DNA of 64,000 nucleotides from Amoebidium appalachense (lineage: Eukaryota; Ichthyosporea): NCBI GenBank assembly GCA_963693365.1, contig CAVNZM010000016.1, positions 1,798,001 to 1,862,000 on the forward strand, given 5' to 3'. A program made the position numbers and the translations under genes. The notes below the pieces were generated by a model. That model saw only the letters and a program-made list of their open reading frames with translations. It ran no database searches and was not told where the DNA came from. Below, piece after piece: positions 41,617 to 57,101 of the stretch. Positions within the stretch are counted from its first letter, which is position 1, and the number at the start of each line of letters is the position of its first letter.

Positions 41617-42200
41617 GAAGGGCAACAGTAACCACTGCTGGGTGGAAGAGTGTGTACACCTAACTGTCAAACGAGTGATAGTGTGTGGTGGCTGCAAGAA
41701 CAGGGGGGGGGAGGGGGGGGGGAAAGCATGTTTAAGTACACTGCGGGTGCCTGTACACACCTGCTTGGGGAGGTACTCGGAGTTGAACTTTGCAAGCTCA
41801 GCCTCCTTGTTGTCACCGGATAAGTAGAAGGCCTTCACGAAGGCATTAGCGATGTCATTCAGACCCTCGAGGCAAACATCCACCTGGGTGTGCTCATCCT
41901 CATCCTGTAGGACGCGAAGATGTGAATATCGGGATGGTGGGCACACGATGCCGGGGAAGGGGGGGAGGGGGGGGGGGGGGGGGGGGGGGAGGGGGGGAGG
42001 GAGGAGAGAGGGGGAAGGAACGGGGAATGCACGGGTAAATAAGGAGAGGGGAGAGGGGAAGAGAAGAGAGAAAGAGGTAGCGGTTGAGGATCAGATCATA
42101 GTTGAGGGAGAACATCACATAGTGAAGGAAGCTACAAACATGCTCGGGAGTGTGGCTGTATGTCTGTAATGCCGGACGGGTAGACATTGAAGGCGCGTGG

Positions 42201-42248
<48 letters not shown>

Positions 42249-42740
42249 CTGACGTGCGGGTGAAGGGGAGACGGGGTTGTGGAGGGGGGGGGGGGGGGGG
42301 GGGGGGCTCAAGGAGGACGGGCGAGGCAGAGGGCGAGAGTCTGTACAATAGGCAACGATCGTAGGCTATTAGGCTATAGGTTGAAAAGGCTATAGGGAAA
42401 AGGCAGTCTAACACCAGCTCTTACTCAAAACACTCGTGCATAAAGCATCCTCATGCATGCATAGGCACAGCCACACGCACGCACTTCCAGCACGCACCTT
42501 GCCGTAGAGGTTGTAGGCACGGCCCACGTGACGCAGCATGGCCATGGACTGGGGCACAACCGTGGTCTTCCCATCCTCGATGATGGCAAGGGCTGGCAGC
42601 TGGCCGAAGGTGTAGTCGTTCTTTGCGTCGGGCCACTTGGGCGTCACGTTCTTAAACGTGGCACCGGCGGCAGCAAGCGCAAGGCGGGTGGGCTCGGCGC
42701 GGCCGCGGCCGGGGAAGTAGTGAATCTCGTAGCTGGCCAT
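40743..42740 (-). CDS. Sigma-type glutathione S-transferase (copy 2)
   Basis: Three exons, 42498-42740, 41761-41904 and 40743-40958, give 200 residues with the same phase-0 intron positions as copy 1. The first 81 residues differ from copy 1 at only four positions (Gly11, Pro17, Lys40, Asn41). The catalytic Tyr8 and VVPQS glutathione site are kept. Exon 2 has one extra residue (AFYLSGDNKEAEL against AFYAGDNKEAEL). Exon 3, starting VAIFEKLAAANGDNGHLVGS, is much more divergent, so substrate preference may differ while glutathione binding is conserved. The introns are poly-G rich and unrelated to those of copy 1, which shows the exon similarity is not simply recent duplication. Confidence 0.93.
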
Positions 42741-43885
42741 TTCGAAGGTGGAGAAGGGAAGGGAAGGAGGTCAGCGAGAGAAAGGAGAGACGAGCGACAC
42801 AACTTTTTTTTTTCCCGCGGCTTTTATACATGTCATGGGCCCACGAAGGTCCGGCGAAGCTATGAAATGACGGATAACCAATAGGAGATGGCTACGACCT
42901 TCCCGAAATTCCTCAGGCTCCCGGGCTCGGGGATGTTCTTACTTCAGTAAGAGTGAATACTGGTGTCAAAAAATGAATTTCTCTCACATAGAGTATGGGT
43001 GTTACCCTACAAATAGTATAACAACGATTCAATTACCCAACCAACCATGTTCTGTACCCGCTATTTTTAGACATGGAATTTGAAATTTCGGGATTCTTCA
43101 GATAGATCTCAGTCTCAGCGCGCAGTCATGTGGCCTTGTGGCCACTCGCATCTGCAGCATCTATTCAGCGAGGACAGTTAGTTCTGCTGTAGCCCTCGAA
43201 AGTGATTAAGCAATAAAAGCTCCACTTTTATAAGGACTACAAGTTACAAAATGATCCTCCGGGAACTTCATAGCTTGTCGTGAAAGTCTGGCCATGACAG
43301 TCACCAGCACTATTGTCACATCATGAGTCATGACCACTCCACTCAGATCATGATCATCAGGCTATGAAAATAACAGGGTTTGAAATTGGCTTGCCCGGGC
43401 CAAAATGTGCACCGTTTCATGCATGATGGCCCTTGCATAAATACGGTGTGTCACGGGCAGCTACAGTATAAGGGCTACCTTATGCACTGTGGTAGCAAAA
43501 ATGAGCCGGTGAAAGTAGGGGAGACAAAGCAAAAAAAAAACATGCGGCGTGACAAAATATGTCCTGTGGCCAATCATATTGTGCGGACGGTGTATGTCGT
43601 ACGTCCATTTTGATTGGAAGGAAAAACCACTTCACAAACATCCACTGAAAAGCCATGAATCATACCCATATTTGGATATTTGCCGGATCAGTATTCTCAT
43701 TTGCTGCGCACGCACCACACGGCTCGAAAATGAAAACAGTGTCCACGCAATAAAAAGTGTGTAAACCCCCAAATGAAAACTTCGGCTTTCAGACCAAAGA
43801 AAGTTTCCGGGCCCCCCCGGGAAACTCACAAAAGTCCTCATTACAAAACACATTACATCTTTGTGTGTAACCATTCTCGTTTCAG
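42741..43885. other. Bidirectional spacer between GST2 and the SelW-like gene
   Basis: 1.1 kb with almost no microsatellite, unlike most of the window. Several CCAAT motifs on both strands (42878, 43570, 43612) suggest promoter DNA for both genes. The first exon of the SelW-like gene should lie here but was not identified. The part at 43735-43790 (GTGTGTAAACCCCCAAATGA) resembles 17960-17990. Confidence 0.6.
42821..42828 (-). promoter_or_regulatory. TATA box of GST2
   Basis: The minus strand reads TATAAAAG about 80-88 bp upstream of the ATG at 42740. A CCAAT-type motif (plus-strand CCAAT at 42878-42882) lies about 50 bp further upstream. This is the clearest core promoter in the window. Confidence 0.6.
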
Positions 43886-44239
43886 ACGTGGGAGCTAATC
43901 TCTCCACACCCGCCAAGGTGACAGTGACCCTTGCTTATGAGGATGAGGGCTGCTGAGGTCTTCCTGGCAGGGTGAGGGCTTTCCAGCGTGCGCTGAGCAC
44001 CGAGCTGAAGAGGGAGCTTGGTGATGATGCGAACTTGGTGGCCTTCAGGCCCAAGGTGAGAGCTGTTACCAATAGAAGTGTATTTTGGGTTCTATATAGA
44101 TGTCTGTGTAGGACTGATAAAAACGTCATACACACAACTGAGCCATCACTTGGGGGCCTTCTCTTTTTCATGGTGCAGATTTGTGTCCACGGCTATCTTC
44201 AGGGATCCACGTGCAATGGTGTGCGTTATGGCCCTTACA

Positions 44240-44283
<44 letters not shown>

Positions 44284-44339
44284 GCGCGCACACACACACA
44301 CGAGCGCGCCACACACACACACATACACACACGCACGCA

Positions 44340-44432
<93 letters not shown>

Positions 44433-44436
44433 GTGT

Positions 44437-44488
<52 letters not shown>

Positions 44489-45044
44489 CACCTGTACCGA
44501 TGCATCTTGGGAGGCATGACGGACACACGCATGCTTAAAAACAAGCATTCAATTTCTAGTTTCAATAAGAGTTGGGGATTATGGAAATAGCCATGGAGAT
44601 GTTAGGCACAACCGGGAGGGTTTGTTTAGTTTCACTCGAGTGCATATGTTGATAGGGGGAGTGACTGTAGTTGGTGTACTTGAGACACGAAGTGTGTGTG
44701 TTTAGGATGGGGTTTTTTTTTGCGGGTGTCTGTGCTTGTTTAGGGAGGGGGAGGGGGAGGGGGGAAGGGGGGTGTTGACCCATAGGTGTAACAGAGACAA
44801 GAATTAACTTCTTGACTTTTTCAAAAACACTCGATGTTTCCGTGTTTTCTCTTGCTGTCCCCACCACCACCATCAATCTTTTAACATCTTTTCCCTATCA
44901 CAGCGCGGGCCCTTTGGCGAAGGCTGCTACGAGGTGTACATCAACGACGAACTCGTTCACAGCAAAAAGAACGGAGACGGTGTGTTTGGAGAGGCCCAGT
45001 TGAAGGAGGTGGTAAAGAGGGTTGCCAAGCTGGCGCGTGCCTAA
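43886..45044 (+). CDS. Selenoprotein W-like (Rdx family) protein with in-frame UGA, 5' exon missing
   Basis: Two exons, 43886-44055 and 44904-45044, joined in phase 0. Reading TGA at 43954-43956 as selenocysteine gives VTVTLAYEDEGCUGLPGRVR, then a helix AFQRALSTELKREL, then RGPFGEGCYEVYINDELVHS and KKNGDG. SelW has the same order: beta-strand, C-G-A-U-G, an amphipathic helix, and [20 protein letters not shown]. Rdx proteins are small cytosolic thioredoxin-like redox proteins. Oddities: Cys is at -1 to Sec, with Glu where the family's CxxU cysteine usually sits, and no SECIS was recognised by eye downstream. Excising the TGA as a 53-bp GT-AG intron (43918-43970) would shift the conserved frame. 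The first exon should end in phase 1. Confidence 0.75.
44241..44483. repeat. (CA)n array in the SelW-like intron
   Basis: About 240 bp of CA repeats with two small interruptions (GAGCGCGCC and CCGTGTGA). The remaining intron sequence (44490-44900) is unique plus a short G-rich part. Confidence 0.9.
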
Positions 45045-45117
45045 ATAAGGCAGTGACCTGATATGGTAGGTGTGGTAGTTTGTGTTGGTGTGTTATGGTG
45101 TAATGGGCGTGCATGGG

Positions 45118-45151
<34 letters not shown>

Positions 45152-45413
45152 GGTGGGAGGAGGGTGCGGGATGGAACTCGTGTTTGGGTGTGGGTGGTGT
45201 GGGTGTGCCTGTGTGCCTGTGTGTGTGTATGTTTGGTGGGTTGTGTGTTTATGCCTATGCCCTGTGTGAGGGCGTTTTTGGGTTCCGTGGTGGTGGTGTT
45301 GTTGTTGGTGGTGTGTATGCGTCACAGGCGGGGGGGGGGGGGGGAGGGGGTCCACAGTTCAGTTTCCGACGACTTTGGGGACGTGAGGGCAATGCATGTA
45401 CTTTTATATGGAT

Positions 45414-45450
<37 letters not shown>

Positions 45451-45867
45451 TATTCGAGGCTCTGTCTACGGCAAGAGCTAGCAACAGTGCATTTTTTTTC
45501 TGCAAGCAATTGGGGCTGCCGTAATACTGTTAGTGTGAATTTTTATTTCGTTTTGTTCAGTTTTTGTTTGGATACAACTGGTGTTGTTAAAAAGGCCTTG
45601 TGCACCAGAATCATCTTGCCTGCGTGTTTTGTCAACGAGCCCCACCCTGTGATCTGCAGTCTAAACCTTTCCCCCTCCTCCCCGTGACCCCTGTCACACA
45701 CACACACACACACACACACGGCGGACACACACAGACTCTCTCTTACATGCCCACGCTCTCACACCCACACATAGGGTGCCCGCATACACATACACGCCCA
45801 CGCACATGCACGGCACGATTAGCTCAGAGGCCTACACACCCACGATTTCCACACACACACACACGCA

Positions 45868-45941
<74 letters not shown>

Positions 45942-47039
45942 ACACACACACACACAGGTTCTCTCCGTCCAGCGTGCACCCAACTACCCACCCATGGTTG
46001 GACTCGGCCACCTATGACGTGTGCAGAGAAAAGGCACAGCCACTCTGCAGCACTGATACAGCACTGGCCAATCAAACATTCACGTTTCCTGCCTTATTAG
46101 GAAAGCCAAGAAATCGTGTGTGTTGATTGGTTACGGTGTGCGGCTGATCCATCCGAGTGGCGGTGATTGTGTTGAATGCTGGTTAAGGTTTACACCATTT
46201 AACCGATAGGGGGCTCCGATGATTTTGAAAAATGTTTTTAAAAATGTACTCGTGGCATACTTTTTATTTCCCGATTTTAGTAATGTCCAAGTACTATCTT
46301 TCAATAAAAGAAAGTAATAAAATGACCCATCAAATAAATTGATGGAAGGCGGGGAGATGTGCACCTCCGCACAAGATTGCAGCACATGTATTCATAAAAG
46401 TATCAGATGGTACAAGCATACATATGCAGTAAATAGACCAAACCATGCCAACCGTTTTACACCCCTTTTCTTTTCAATTAATAAAGGTTGCCACGAAGGG
46501 TTGCTGTGCGGCTATGCAATCCGAGTGGACAACATGGAGTGTCGTGGCCATTGCCTGTGTACATACGCTTTTGCGTTCATGATCTTCTTTTGCTTTGTAT
46601 GGTATTACCACGGTGTAGAAGAAGGAATAGAATAATCACCCGACCGCCGTGTAACTAATATCACGCTGAGGGTATGATACCGAGCAACCATCCCCCCCCC
46701 CCCCATCCCCCCCCCCCCCCCCCCCCCCCCCCCGTCCCAAACAACAACAACAAAAAAAAAAAAAGAAAGAAAAAGAAAGGAAGAAATAAAAGAAAAGAAA
46801 AGAAAAGGAAGGGAAGGAAACCTGAAACTGGCCTGTGTCTCGAGTGCATGCACGTAAATAGTGTAGACCCCATACGAATGCATGATATTGCCGGGATTTT
46901 GAAATGTTAAACCGGCCCAGTCACAAAAATGTTTCCAACTTCAGTACATTCCAAGTTTTAGTAACTTGCACAAGTCAGGTACCGTAATCAGGAAACTCAA
47001 CTTGAAGACTCGATATTCCCGTTAAATATTATGCCATGA

Positions 47040-47073
<34 letters not shown>

Positions 47074-47323
47074 ACCTTGACCCCCCCGGCCCTCCCCCCT
47101 CCCCCCCCTTCCCCCCTACTCCTACTAGTCATGACTTGAATATCATCGTATGAAAGAAGGGAAAGAAACCTAAGCATTGAAACCCGGTAGCCTGTTCAGT
47201 GCACCGGTAGCATGCGCCTGAGCGCGAAATGGCCCCAAGAGATCATGTTACCCGCACGCCACAACTTCCAGAACTCGAATGTGCTGGTAAACTTTCCTGG
47301 TGCACCCCCTCCCCCCCCCCCCC

Positions 47324-47359
<36 letters not shown>

Positions 47360-47397
47360 CAACTACCACCACCACCACCACCACCACTGGGCCACCA

Positions 47398-47469
<72 letters not shown>

Positions 47470-47561
47470 ATCAGCTGTGCAGAGACAGCGAGATCTATTG
47501 TTAGATCAATGTAAACGAACCGGTACCTCACAGATGATGCCCCCAGAATTGCTAGAATGCT
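45045..47561. other. Spacer downstream of the SelW-like gene
   Basis: G runs at 45121-45150 and 45417-45448, (CA)n at 45870-45957, C runs at 47041-47073 and 47323-47357 with (ACC)n and an A run. A plus-strand frame at 46339-46635 ends FMIFFCFVWYYHGVEEGIE, a possible single membrane segment. It could start as an exon at 46486 after TTAATAAAG, but nothing else supports it. 46632-46880 resembles 17850-17970 (ACCCGACAGCTATGTACGTG-like start, CGCTGAGGG, TAAACCCC), so it is probably another repeat family. Confidence 0.55.
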
Positions 47562-48092
47562 TTATGTATATAGCCAATCTAATCTTGTGTCCCTGACCCG
47601 CACGAGTTCCACCCCATGTCCCGGCCTCTGCTTCACCTTCCACTGTTTTCCGCAGACAGATGCCTTGTGATCGACTTTTGACCCGCACATCAGCCGTGCT
47701 CCCGCGGAATGCCTCCTCCCGTCAGTGGAAAAATTCACACCCAGCCCTGTTTTCTCCAAAATTTCACCTGACGAAAACATTACACTGAATACCTCGTCTG
47801 GGAGTTTGTTCTCCCACTCACGTACCCATGTGTTGAAGTCGCACGGCCCTGCAAGGTCTCCGGCATCGTAAAAGGAAACTTCGAGATAACCTCTATGGCT
47901 GCGGCCTCTAGTATTAATAGTAATTGCTGCACGTTCACAGAGGCAGATGCTGTCGAGGCATGCTAGACCGCTGGGGAGCTGTACGGTGGGGATAATCTCA
48001 TATATGAAGGTGTTTGTGCACGTGGTTATCGGGTGGCACTGCGTGGTGAGGGTGCGTGTTACTTGCTGCATGCACGTGCGGAAGAGTGCCAT
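47562..48092 (-). CDS. Hypothetical intronless protein
   Basis: A 176-codon frame starting MALFRTCMQQVTRTLTTQCH and ending with a stop at 47562. It has ordinary amino-acid composition and no repeat-derived runs, rare in this window. The central part (GYLEVSFYDAGDLAGPC, then TWVREWENKLPDEVF) looks like a folded domain with Trp and aromatic residues. Cysteines are spread along the N-terminal half, with no clear signal peptide or membrane segment. I recognise no family. It is divergent from the acetamidase gene, 4.5 kb away. It could be a real gene, an exon, or a piece of a mobile element. Confidence 0.45.
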   Translation of the reverse strand: MALFRTCMQQVTRTLTTQCHPITTCTNTFIYEIIPTVQLPSGLACLDSICLCERAAITINTRGRSHRGYLEVSFYDAGDLAGPCDFNTWVREWENKLPDEVFSVMFSSGEILEKTGLGVNFSTDGRRHSAGARLMCGSKVDHKASVCGKQWKVKQRPGHGVELVRVRDTRLDWLYT

Positions 48093-49061
48093 GATTGAAA
48101 GTGCATATGTAAGGAGGGAGAGATCTAGAATACCGTCACGGGAACTGTTACGCTTTTGACAAGGGCACTATTATTATTTTATTGGATACTGGGTTTGTAT
48201 GTGTTATATTGAATAATATACCGTTGGCAAAAAAAATTGGTTCTTTACTTTGGAGCTTTTTTCTTCTTCTTTAGTTAACGGTTGAAACCGGCCACGGCCC
48301 TTCAAGCTAATAATTTCCAAATTCTCTTTGCCACGTTCTCAGCAGTTTCCCTTTTTTTTCCTTTTTTTTTTCTCTCTTCCCTCCCCGCTCAGTATTTATA
48401 GAGAATTTTGCATCGATGAAAAGCCCTGATATGTTCAACTAGCACAGCCCCGGCCCGGCTATAGGTAGCTAACGAAGTTTGTATGCCTTAGTAAGTTCCG
48501 CAAAAATGACGGAAAGGCGTGTTCTGAGAGTGCAAAATATACTATGTGCACAGCAGAAGTTCGTGTTCGTGTTTGTTGTCCCGCACAGACAGGCGGCTAG
48601 TGCACATTTCATGTTCGTGTTCGTGCCTCAACTCCCCCAACACAGATAATCGGTAAACATTGGTCTATGAGCACTTTTGTATCCACTTCCGGGCCGGAAG
48701 AGAATCGAATGAAACGTTGAGTGCAACACTACGGGAAAAAAATGTAATCCAATTATACTATGGACTGGAAGGCTTTCCACATAGACTTTTTTTTCTGTGG
48801 CGGCCATCCTGGTGCTTTATCTATGTCCGTTTTGATTTCAACTCGGATAGCTCATGACATGGGCCTGTAAATTGAAATCCTCTTACTGCCGGACTTCTCC
48901 CCCCCTCCCCCCCCCCCCCCCCCCCCCCTCCCCCCACCCCCACCCACCCACCCATCACTCCCCCCTAGGTCCCCCTCCTCCCCCCTCCTCCTCCCCCTCC
49001 CCCCCCCCCCCCCCCCCCCCCCTCCTCCTCCCGTGACCCTAGCTCAGCTTCCTCACCCCCC

Positions 49062-49092
<31 letters not shown>

Positions 49093-49462
49093 AAAAAAAA
49101 GAGAGAGAGAAGGAATTTTTGAAACCCTTTTATGAACACCAGTCTGACTACACACGTACAGTCTGCCCCTCCACACGTATGCATTCACACACACACTTGT
49201 ATACCCAAGACACCTAATTTATACATTCTACATTCCGGGAGGTGTCTGAAATACAAAGTAACTGGCACTTTGAAAAAGTGGTCTAAATATCTTATATTTT
49301 TGGGGACCGACCACAGCCTCCATATGAGACGTAATGATTAGTATGCCATGTGTCATAGACATAAGTCCAACATGCGGAAGGGTGGTTCTGGGCATGTGGC
49401 TTTTTGCATACACACCTAATACATGTGTGCATCCTTGCGCAAGGGTGTGCATGTAAGACACA

Positions 49463-49509
<47 letters not shown>

Positions 49510-49575
49510 GTGTGTGTGTGTGCGCGTCCGTGCGTGCTTGCGTGCGCATGCGCGTGTGCGTGTGCGTGTGTGTGC

Positions 49576-49631
<56 letters not shown>

Positions 49632-50823
49632 CGTGTGTGTGTGTGTTAATGTGTGTAGGCGGGGGCGAGAGTGGAGGGTGGGTTCGTGCACAAGTGAGGG
49701 GGAAGGGGGGAAGGGGGGGAATGTGTGTGTAACACTTAGCAAGAACTCCACTAAGCCCAAATCATTTGCGCTAACCAAATACCAGAAATGCCGTGCAAAG
49801 ACAGACCACCTCCATCTCCCACCCCTTTCCCCCTCGTCTTCACACTTCCCAGACATTATCATGCAGGCATCTTCCTCCCCCCCTCCCCCCCCCCCCCCCT
49901 CACCCCCCCCCCCCCCCCCCCTCCCTTACCCTTCTCAAGCACCCACACACAAATGTGTACACACACCTGCAGGACCGTGCGCGCGCACACACACACAAAA
50001 ACAAGCTTACACTCGCACAGTTACACACACAACCACATACCCACACACACACACACACACACACCAGACTGAGTCACACCTCATGAACCCCATTCCTTCT
50101 GCGTGTCCATAGATATATATCTTCACAAAATGTGTGGCATGAGTTGCATGGTATTCGATAAGGTAGAGGGCGGGGAGGAAGCGGGGTGAAGAGGGGGTCT
50201 TGGAGGGGGCATGAGGTACGTCCCCGCGGGGGGTATGGGTCCCTGGGGGGGGGGGGGGGGGGGGGGGACTCTGAGAGGTGGATGGTGGGGGGGCGGTGGG
50301 GGGGGGGGGGGAGGGGGGGGGGATGGGAGGGGGGGGATGAGGGGAAGGGGGATCGGGGGGGGGGGGGGGGTGGGCAGTGTAAGGGTGGGTGGGGGGTGGG
50401 GGGGATGGGGGGATGGGGGGAGTGGGGTGGAGAAGAGGGGGAGGGTGGGGAGGGGGAGAGGGGGAAGGCGACAGGGAAAGTATTGCATACTGTATTCGTG
50501 AAACTTTCAGCAAGACAATTTGCTACCGGGTGATAAACACAGTCACCCCCCCAATCCCCCCCCCCCCCCCGGCCTCCCCCTTCCCTCTCTCCCCCCTTCT
50601 CCCCGGTTTTCTTGATGTTCCAGCCTGAGGTTAGTGAGGTCTATCACTGAGTAACCCTGCCATAAAAAATTGAAATAAAAAGCGCTATTTATTGCAATTT
50701 CAAATTATCTTACTATCAGTTACCCCTTGTAGTGAAAAAAAGGTGCACAAAGCCACATGTGCAGAATTAGGTGTGTCATGCCACCGCACACGTGCGCACG
50801 GAAATACACACACACACGCACAC

Positions 50824-50870
<47 letters not shown>

Positions 50871-51344
50871 TTCGCACACTCACACTCATTCATACACATA
50901 CACACGCACGCACGGACACGGACACACAGGGACTTTCCATCTTTCCATCTGGCCTGCGTCAACCACCCACCCGCACAAAACTCTTGGTCGTACGTGTGTA
51001 AATGGCGCTTAGTAGATACAATTTGTCACTCATTGAATGGACCAGGGGTGAAAGCATATGTGTGCATGGCATTCCTGTGCATGTATTTCAAGTCAATTGT
51101 TAGGGCAAAGAATTGGCCTTCACGTTGAAAGAGATTTCAATGTTACGTGTTCCAAATTTAAATCGGATTGTGATTTGCTCGTCGATATCAAAATAGTTTA
51201 GATACTTCTTATATACAGTCGTATTGGAAGTTCCAACTTGATTAAACCGTCGAGATGACACACATGATCATCAAATGACTTAACCGACCCCCCCCCCCCC
51301 CCAAAAAAAAAAAAATAAAAAAAAATAACTCCCTGTCTAGAGAT

Positions 51345-51384
<40 letters not shown>

Positions 51385-51489
51385 CACACACCCCACCCCC
51401 ACCCCCTCGCCGCCTCCCGGCCCCCCGGATTCCAACTCTGGATGTATCCCCCGGCTTTCCCCAGGGCGACTCCCTTTCTAGCGATCCGA

Positions 51490-51522
<33 letters not shown>

Positions 51523-51576
51523 ACCTCCTACTTCTGGAACTCCCTGTACGTAGCTATAGCTTCCTCTCTTTATCAG

Positions 51577-51675
51577 GTTCAATTGCAGAACGCAGGGAGT
51601 CGGACCACCATGGGCAAAATCACCGAAAGGGTGGCAGTGCTGCATAAGTTTCAACAAATTGCCAGCTCACTTTAA
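51577..51675 (+). CDS. Weak candidate C-terminal exon
   Basis: After an acceptor-like TCTCTTTATCAG the frame reads VQLQNAGSRTTMGKITERVA and 12 more residues, then TAA. Composition is ordinary, but no upstream partner exon was found and no family recognised. It follows immediately on a C run, where false frames are common. Confidence 0.22.
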   Translation, partial: VQLQNAGSRTTMGKITERVAVLHKFQQIASSL

Positions 51676-52149
51676 CAACACCAGCCGGGAGCGACCCCGA
51701 ACACATACACAAACATAAAGACTTGAAAGGGAAAACCCCATGCCCAGGACGCTGACCCGAACCGTGGGTGGTGACTCGGATTGGTCTCCCACTTGAACAT
51801 TGGGCCAGGATGCCCCAAGCGGCGCGCCGTCGACGACGTCAGAGGACCGGTGCTGTTCATGACGTCATGTCTTGCGGCCGGATGATAACGGATGATAACA
51901 AGTTGGTGGTGCTGCCGCGAAGTTGACGTGGTCTGGCCGCTGGCGTGATGGCTTCTAGGGGGCGGCCAGACCGGTGAACCGTCGAGTAACTAACTACCTT
52001 CGTTTCCAGGAACGCGGGTCACCGTGTTCCACTTTGATTGTCGGAACATTGTTCCAGCTTGTAACGCTTCCTATAGGCTTTTAAAAACACCATATATGGT
52101 CTAGGATAATTTTTTTGGATTCAAGGGCGCCGCGGGCGACAGGCACGGT

Positions 52150-52470
52150 GGCAGAGCCTCAACGACTTGACTTGACTTATAGTTATAATTGTTTACTCGG
52201 TTCGGTGACTTGACTTGACTTGGAGTCGCGACTTGGAGAGATACTATATTTAGTAACTCCTCCGGCCCACCAGTGGCCGGCTGGGCCACGGACAGGCATT
52301 GCGGCCGCGGCCCCCCTTCCCACCCATCCTCCTATGCTTTTCCGCCCCAAGCCCCCCTCCCCCCTTCAAGTCACTCCTATGTCAAGCCTCGTGACTTGAC
52401 TTGACTTTGTTGAAGTCAGGGGCTTGATGACTTCAAGTCGCGACTTGAAGTCAAGTCGCCACACCCCTGC
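52150..52470. repeat. GACTT-motif repeat region with inverted copies
   Basis: TGACTTGACTTGACTT-type motifs occur at 52164, 52205 and 52392 in one sense. Inverted forms (GACTTCAAGTC, GAAGTCAAGTCGC) follow at 52430-52460. GTCGCGACTTG palindromes occur at 52225 and 52437. This pattern of short direct and inverted motifs is typical of the ends of decayed mobile elements. Confidence 0.5.
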
Positions 52471-52605
52471 CGGCAGTCCGGCACCCAGTCTTTACTTCTT
52501 TTTTCAAGGTTAGTTTGAATTACATAGACGTTTCATGATAGACGCCAAATTCCCATGTTACTTGTTATAACACTTTTGCAAAATATTTATTGACCCACAA
52601 GCATC

Positions 52606-55790
<3,185 letters not shown>

Positions 55791-56593
55791 AAGGAGTGGT
55801 GGGAGCTTGTGATTGAATGAGGATTTTTTACTTGTGTTTGTGGTTTGTAAAGGGGGCTGGGGTTTTGCAGCGCAGGGATCCATGGTCACGCAGCAAGCTA
55901 CCATTAAATGGCAGATGGCATTCGTATTTAGTCTCTCGAACGTTAGGAAGAATTATGCTTTGTGGCATGCCATATGTGTGCACCAACATCAACTATCTGA
56001 TATTGCCAGATATGTATAATGATTATTTGCGTTATGCATAGGTCCCCAGGCAATACATACAAACTAATACACAATCCTTCTAATTTTTATTGTAACCAGA
56101 TGTACCTCTTACGGACCTAGGCCTGGCATTGTAGTATTATGCAATAGTCAAATGTTAAGTGTTTTATTGTTCTGTCGATGAGGATTGGCTTGCTGTCATT
56201 TAGTGACTATATGGCGGATGGAGTCTAACCTTTTTGGTAATACCAGTTTGATTGAATTTGACAACCACAGATCCTGCTATATAATTGGATAACAGCAGCC
56301 AATGATGTAACGGAAGAGGGTATGTTGTGCATGCGAGGGTATGTTACTGAGCCACGTGTGCATGTAAACAAACATTCGAATGAGCTCGAGTGCGAGCACC
56401 TACTGTGGAAGTTCACAATACACGGGAATGTTCATGCACGCATATGCATGCATGGGTATATTGCTTATAATAATTTGACATGAACAGATTCTGATCGGAT
56501 TTCGAAAAGACTATGATCAGCACTCGAGCTCACAAGTGTCAACACAAAAGTATCAAAGCACGGGCATGCTTGTGCACGTGTGTATACCGGTGT

Positions 56594-56699
<106 letters not shown>

Positions 56700-57100
56700 G
56701 TGTGTATGTAATGTATGTATATGTGGACAGTGTGTATGTGCGGTCGCATAGACGACCATTGGAGCACACACATAGATCAGTTTCAGTTCGTACTGAATCA
56801 TTTTTTAAATTTTATTGTACCAATCAAAAGGGCATATAAGAAATCCGTGCCACGGCCGGTTTCATAGGCACCTGAGGCCTGCATATATGTCATCAGAACA
56901 GTCGGCATCAGCATACTTCCTCGTACGTCAAAATAACTCCTCAGCTCAATCTACATTTTCTACATTTTCGAATTAATATTCAGCACATGTACACGACATT
57001 GGCTCAGGCAAAGGGGGCCAAAAAAAAAAAAAAAAAAAAAAAAAACTGTCCGTCAAAATAACTCGTCAACTCAATCTACACATTCGTCGACTCAGGAAAG

Positions 57101-57101
57101 C

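Larger units (their letters stand above)
48093..52605. other. Long spacer upstream of the acetamidase gene
   Basis: Unique DNA at 48100-48880; C-rich tracts 48898-49082; an A run; (GT)n at 49466-49510 and 49577-49650; G-rich 50235-50470; (CA)n at 50814-50868; C runs at 51287-51382 and 51491-51522; then 51690-52600 with many GACTTGACTT motifs. One weak exon candidate lies at 51577-51675. Confidence 0.55.

Noticed and set aside
44904-45044. Assigning the exon to selenoprotein H
   Set aside because: The R-G-x-F-E-V core is shared across Rdx proteins. The ELVHSKKNGDG segment and the spacing from U fit SelW better than SelH, which lacks HSKKxGDG.
45810-45975. tRNA-like A-box (GATTAGCTCAGAGGCC) followed by GGTTCTCTCC
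   Set aside because: The A-box and B-box-like pieces are over 130 bp apart with a CA tract between, and no acceptor or anticodon stem can be drawn.
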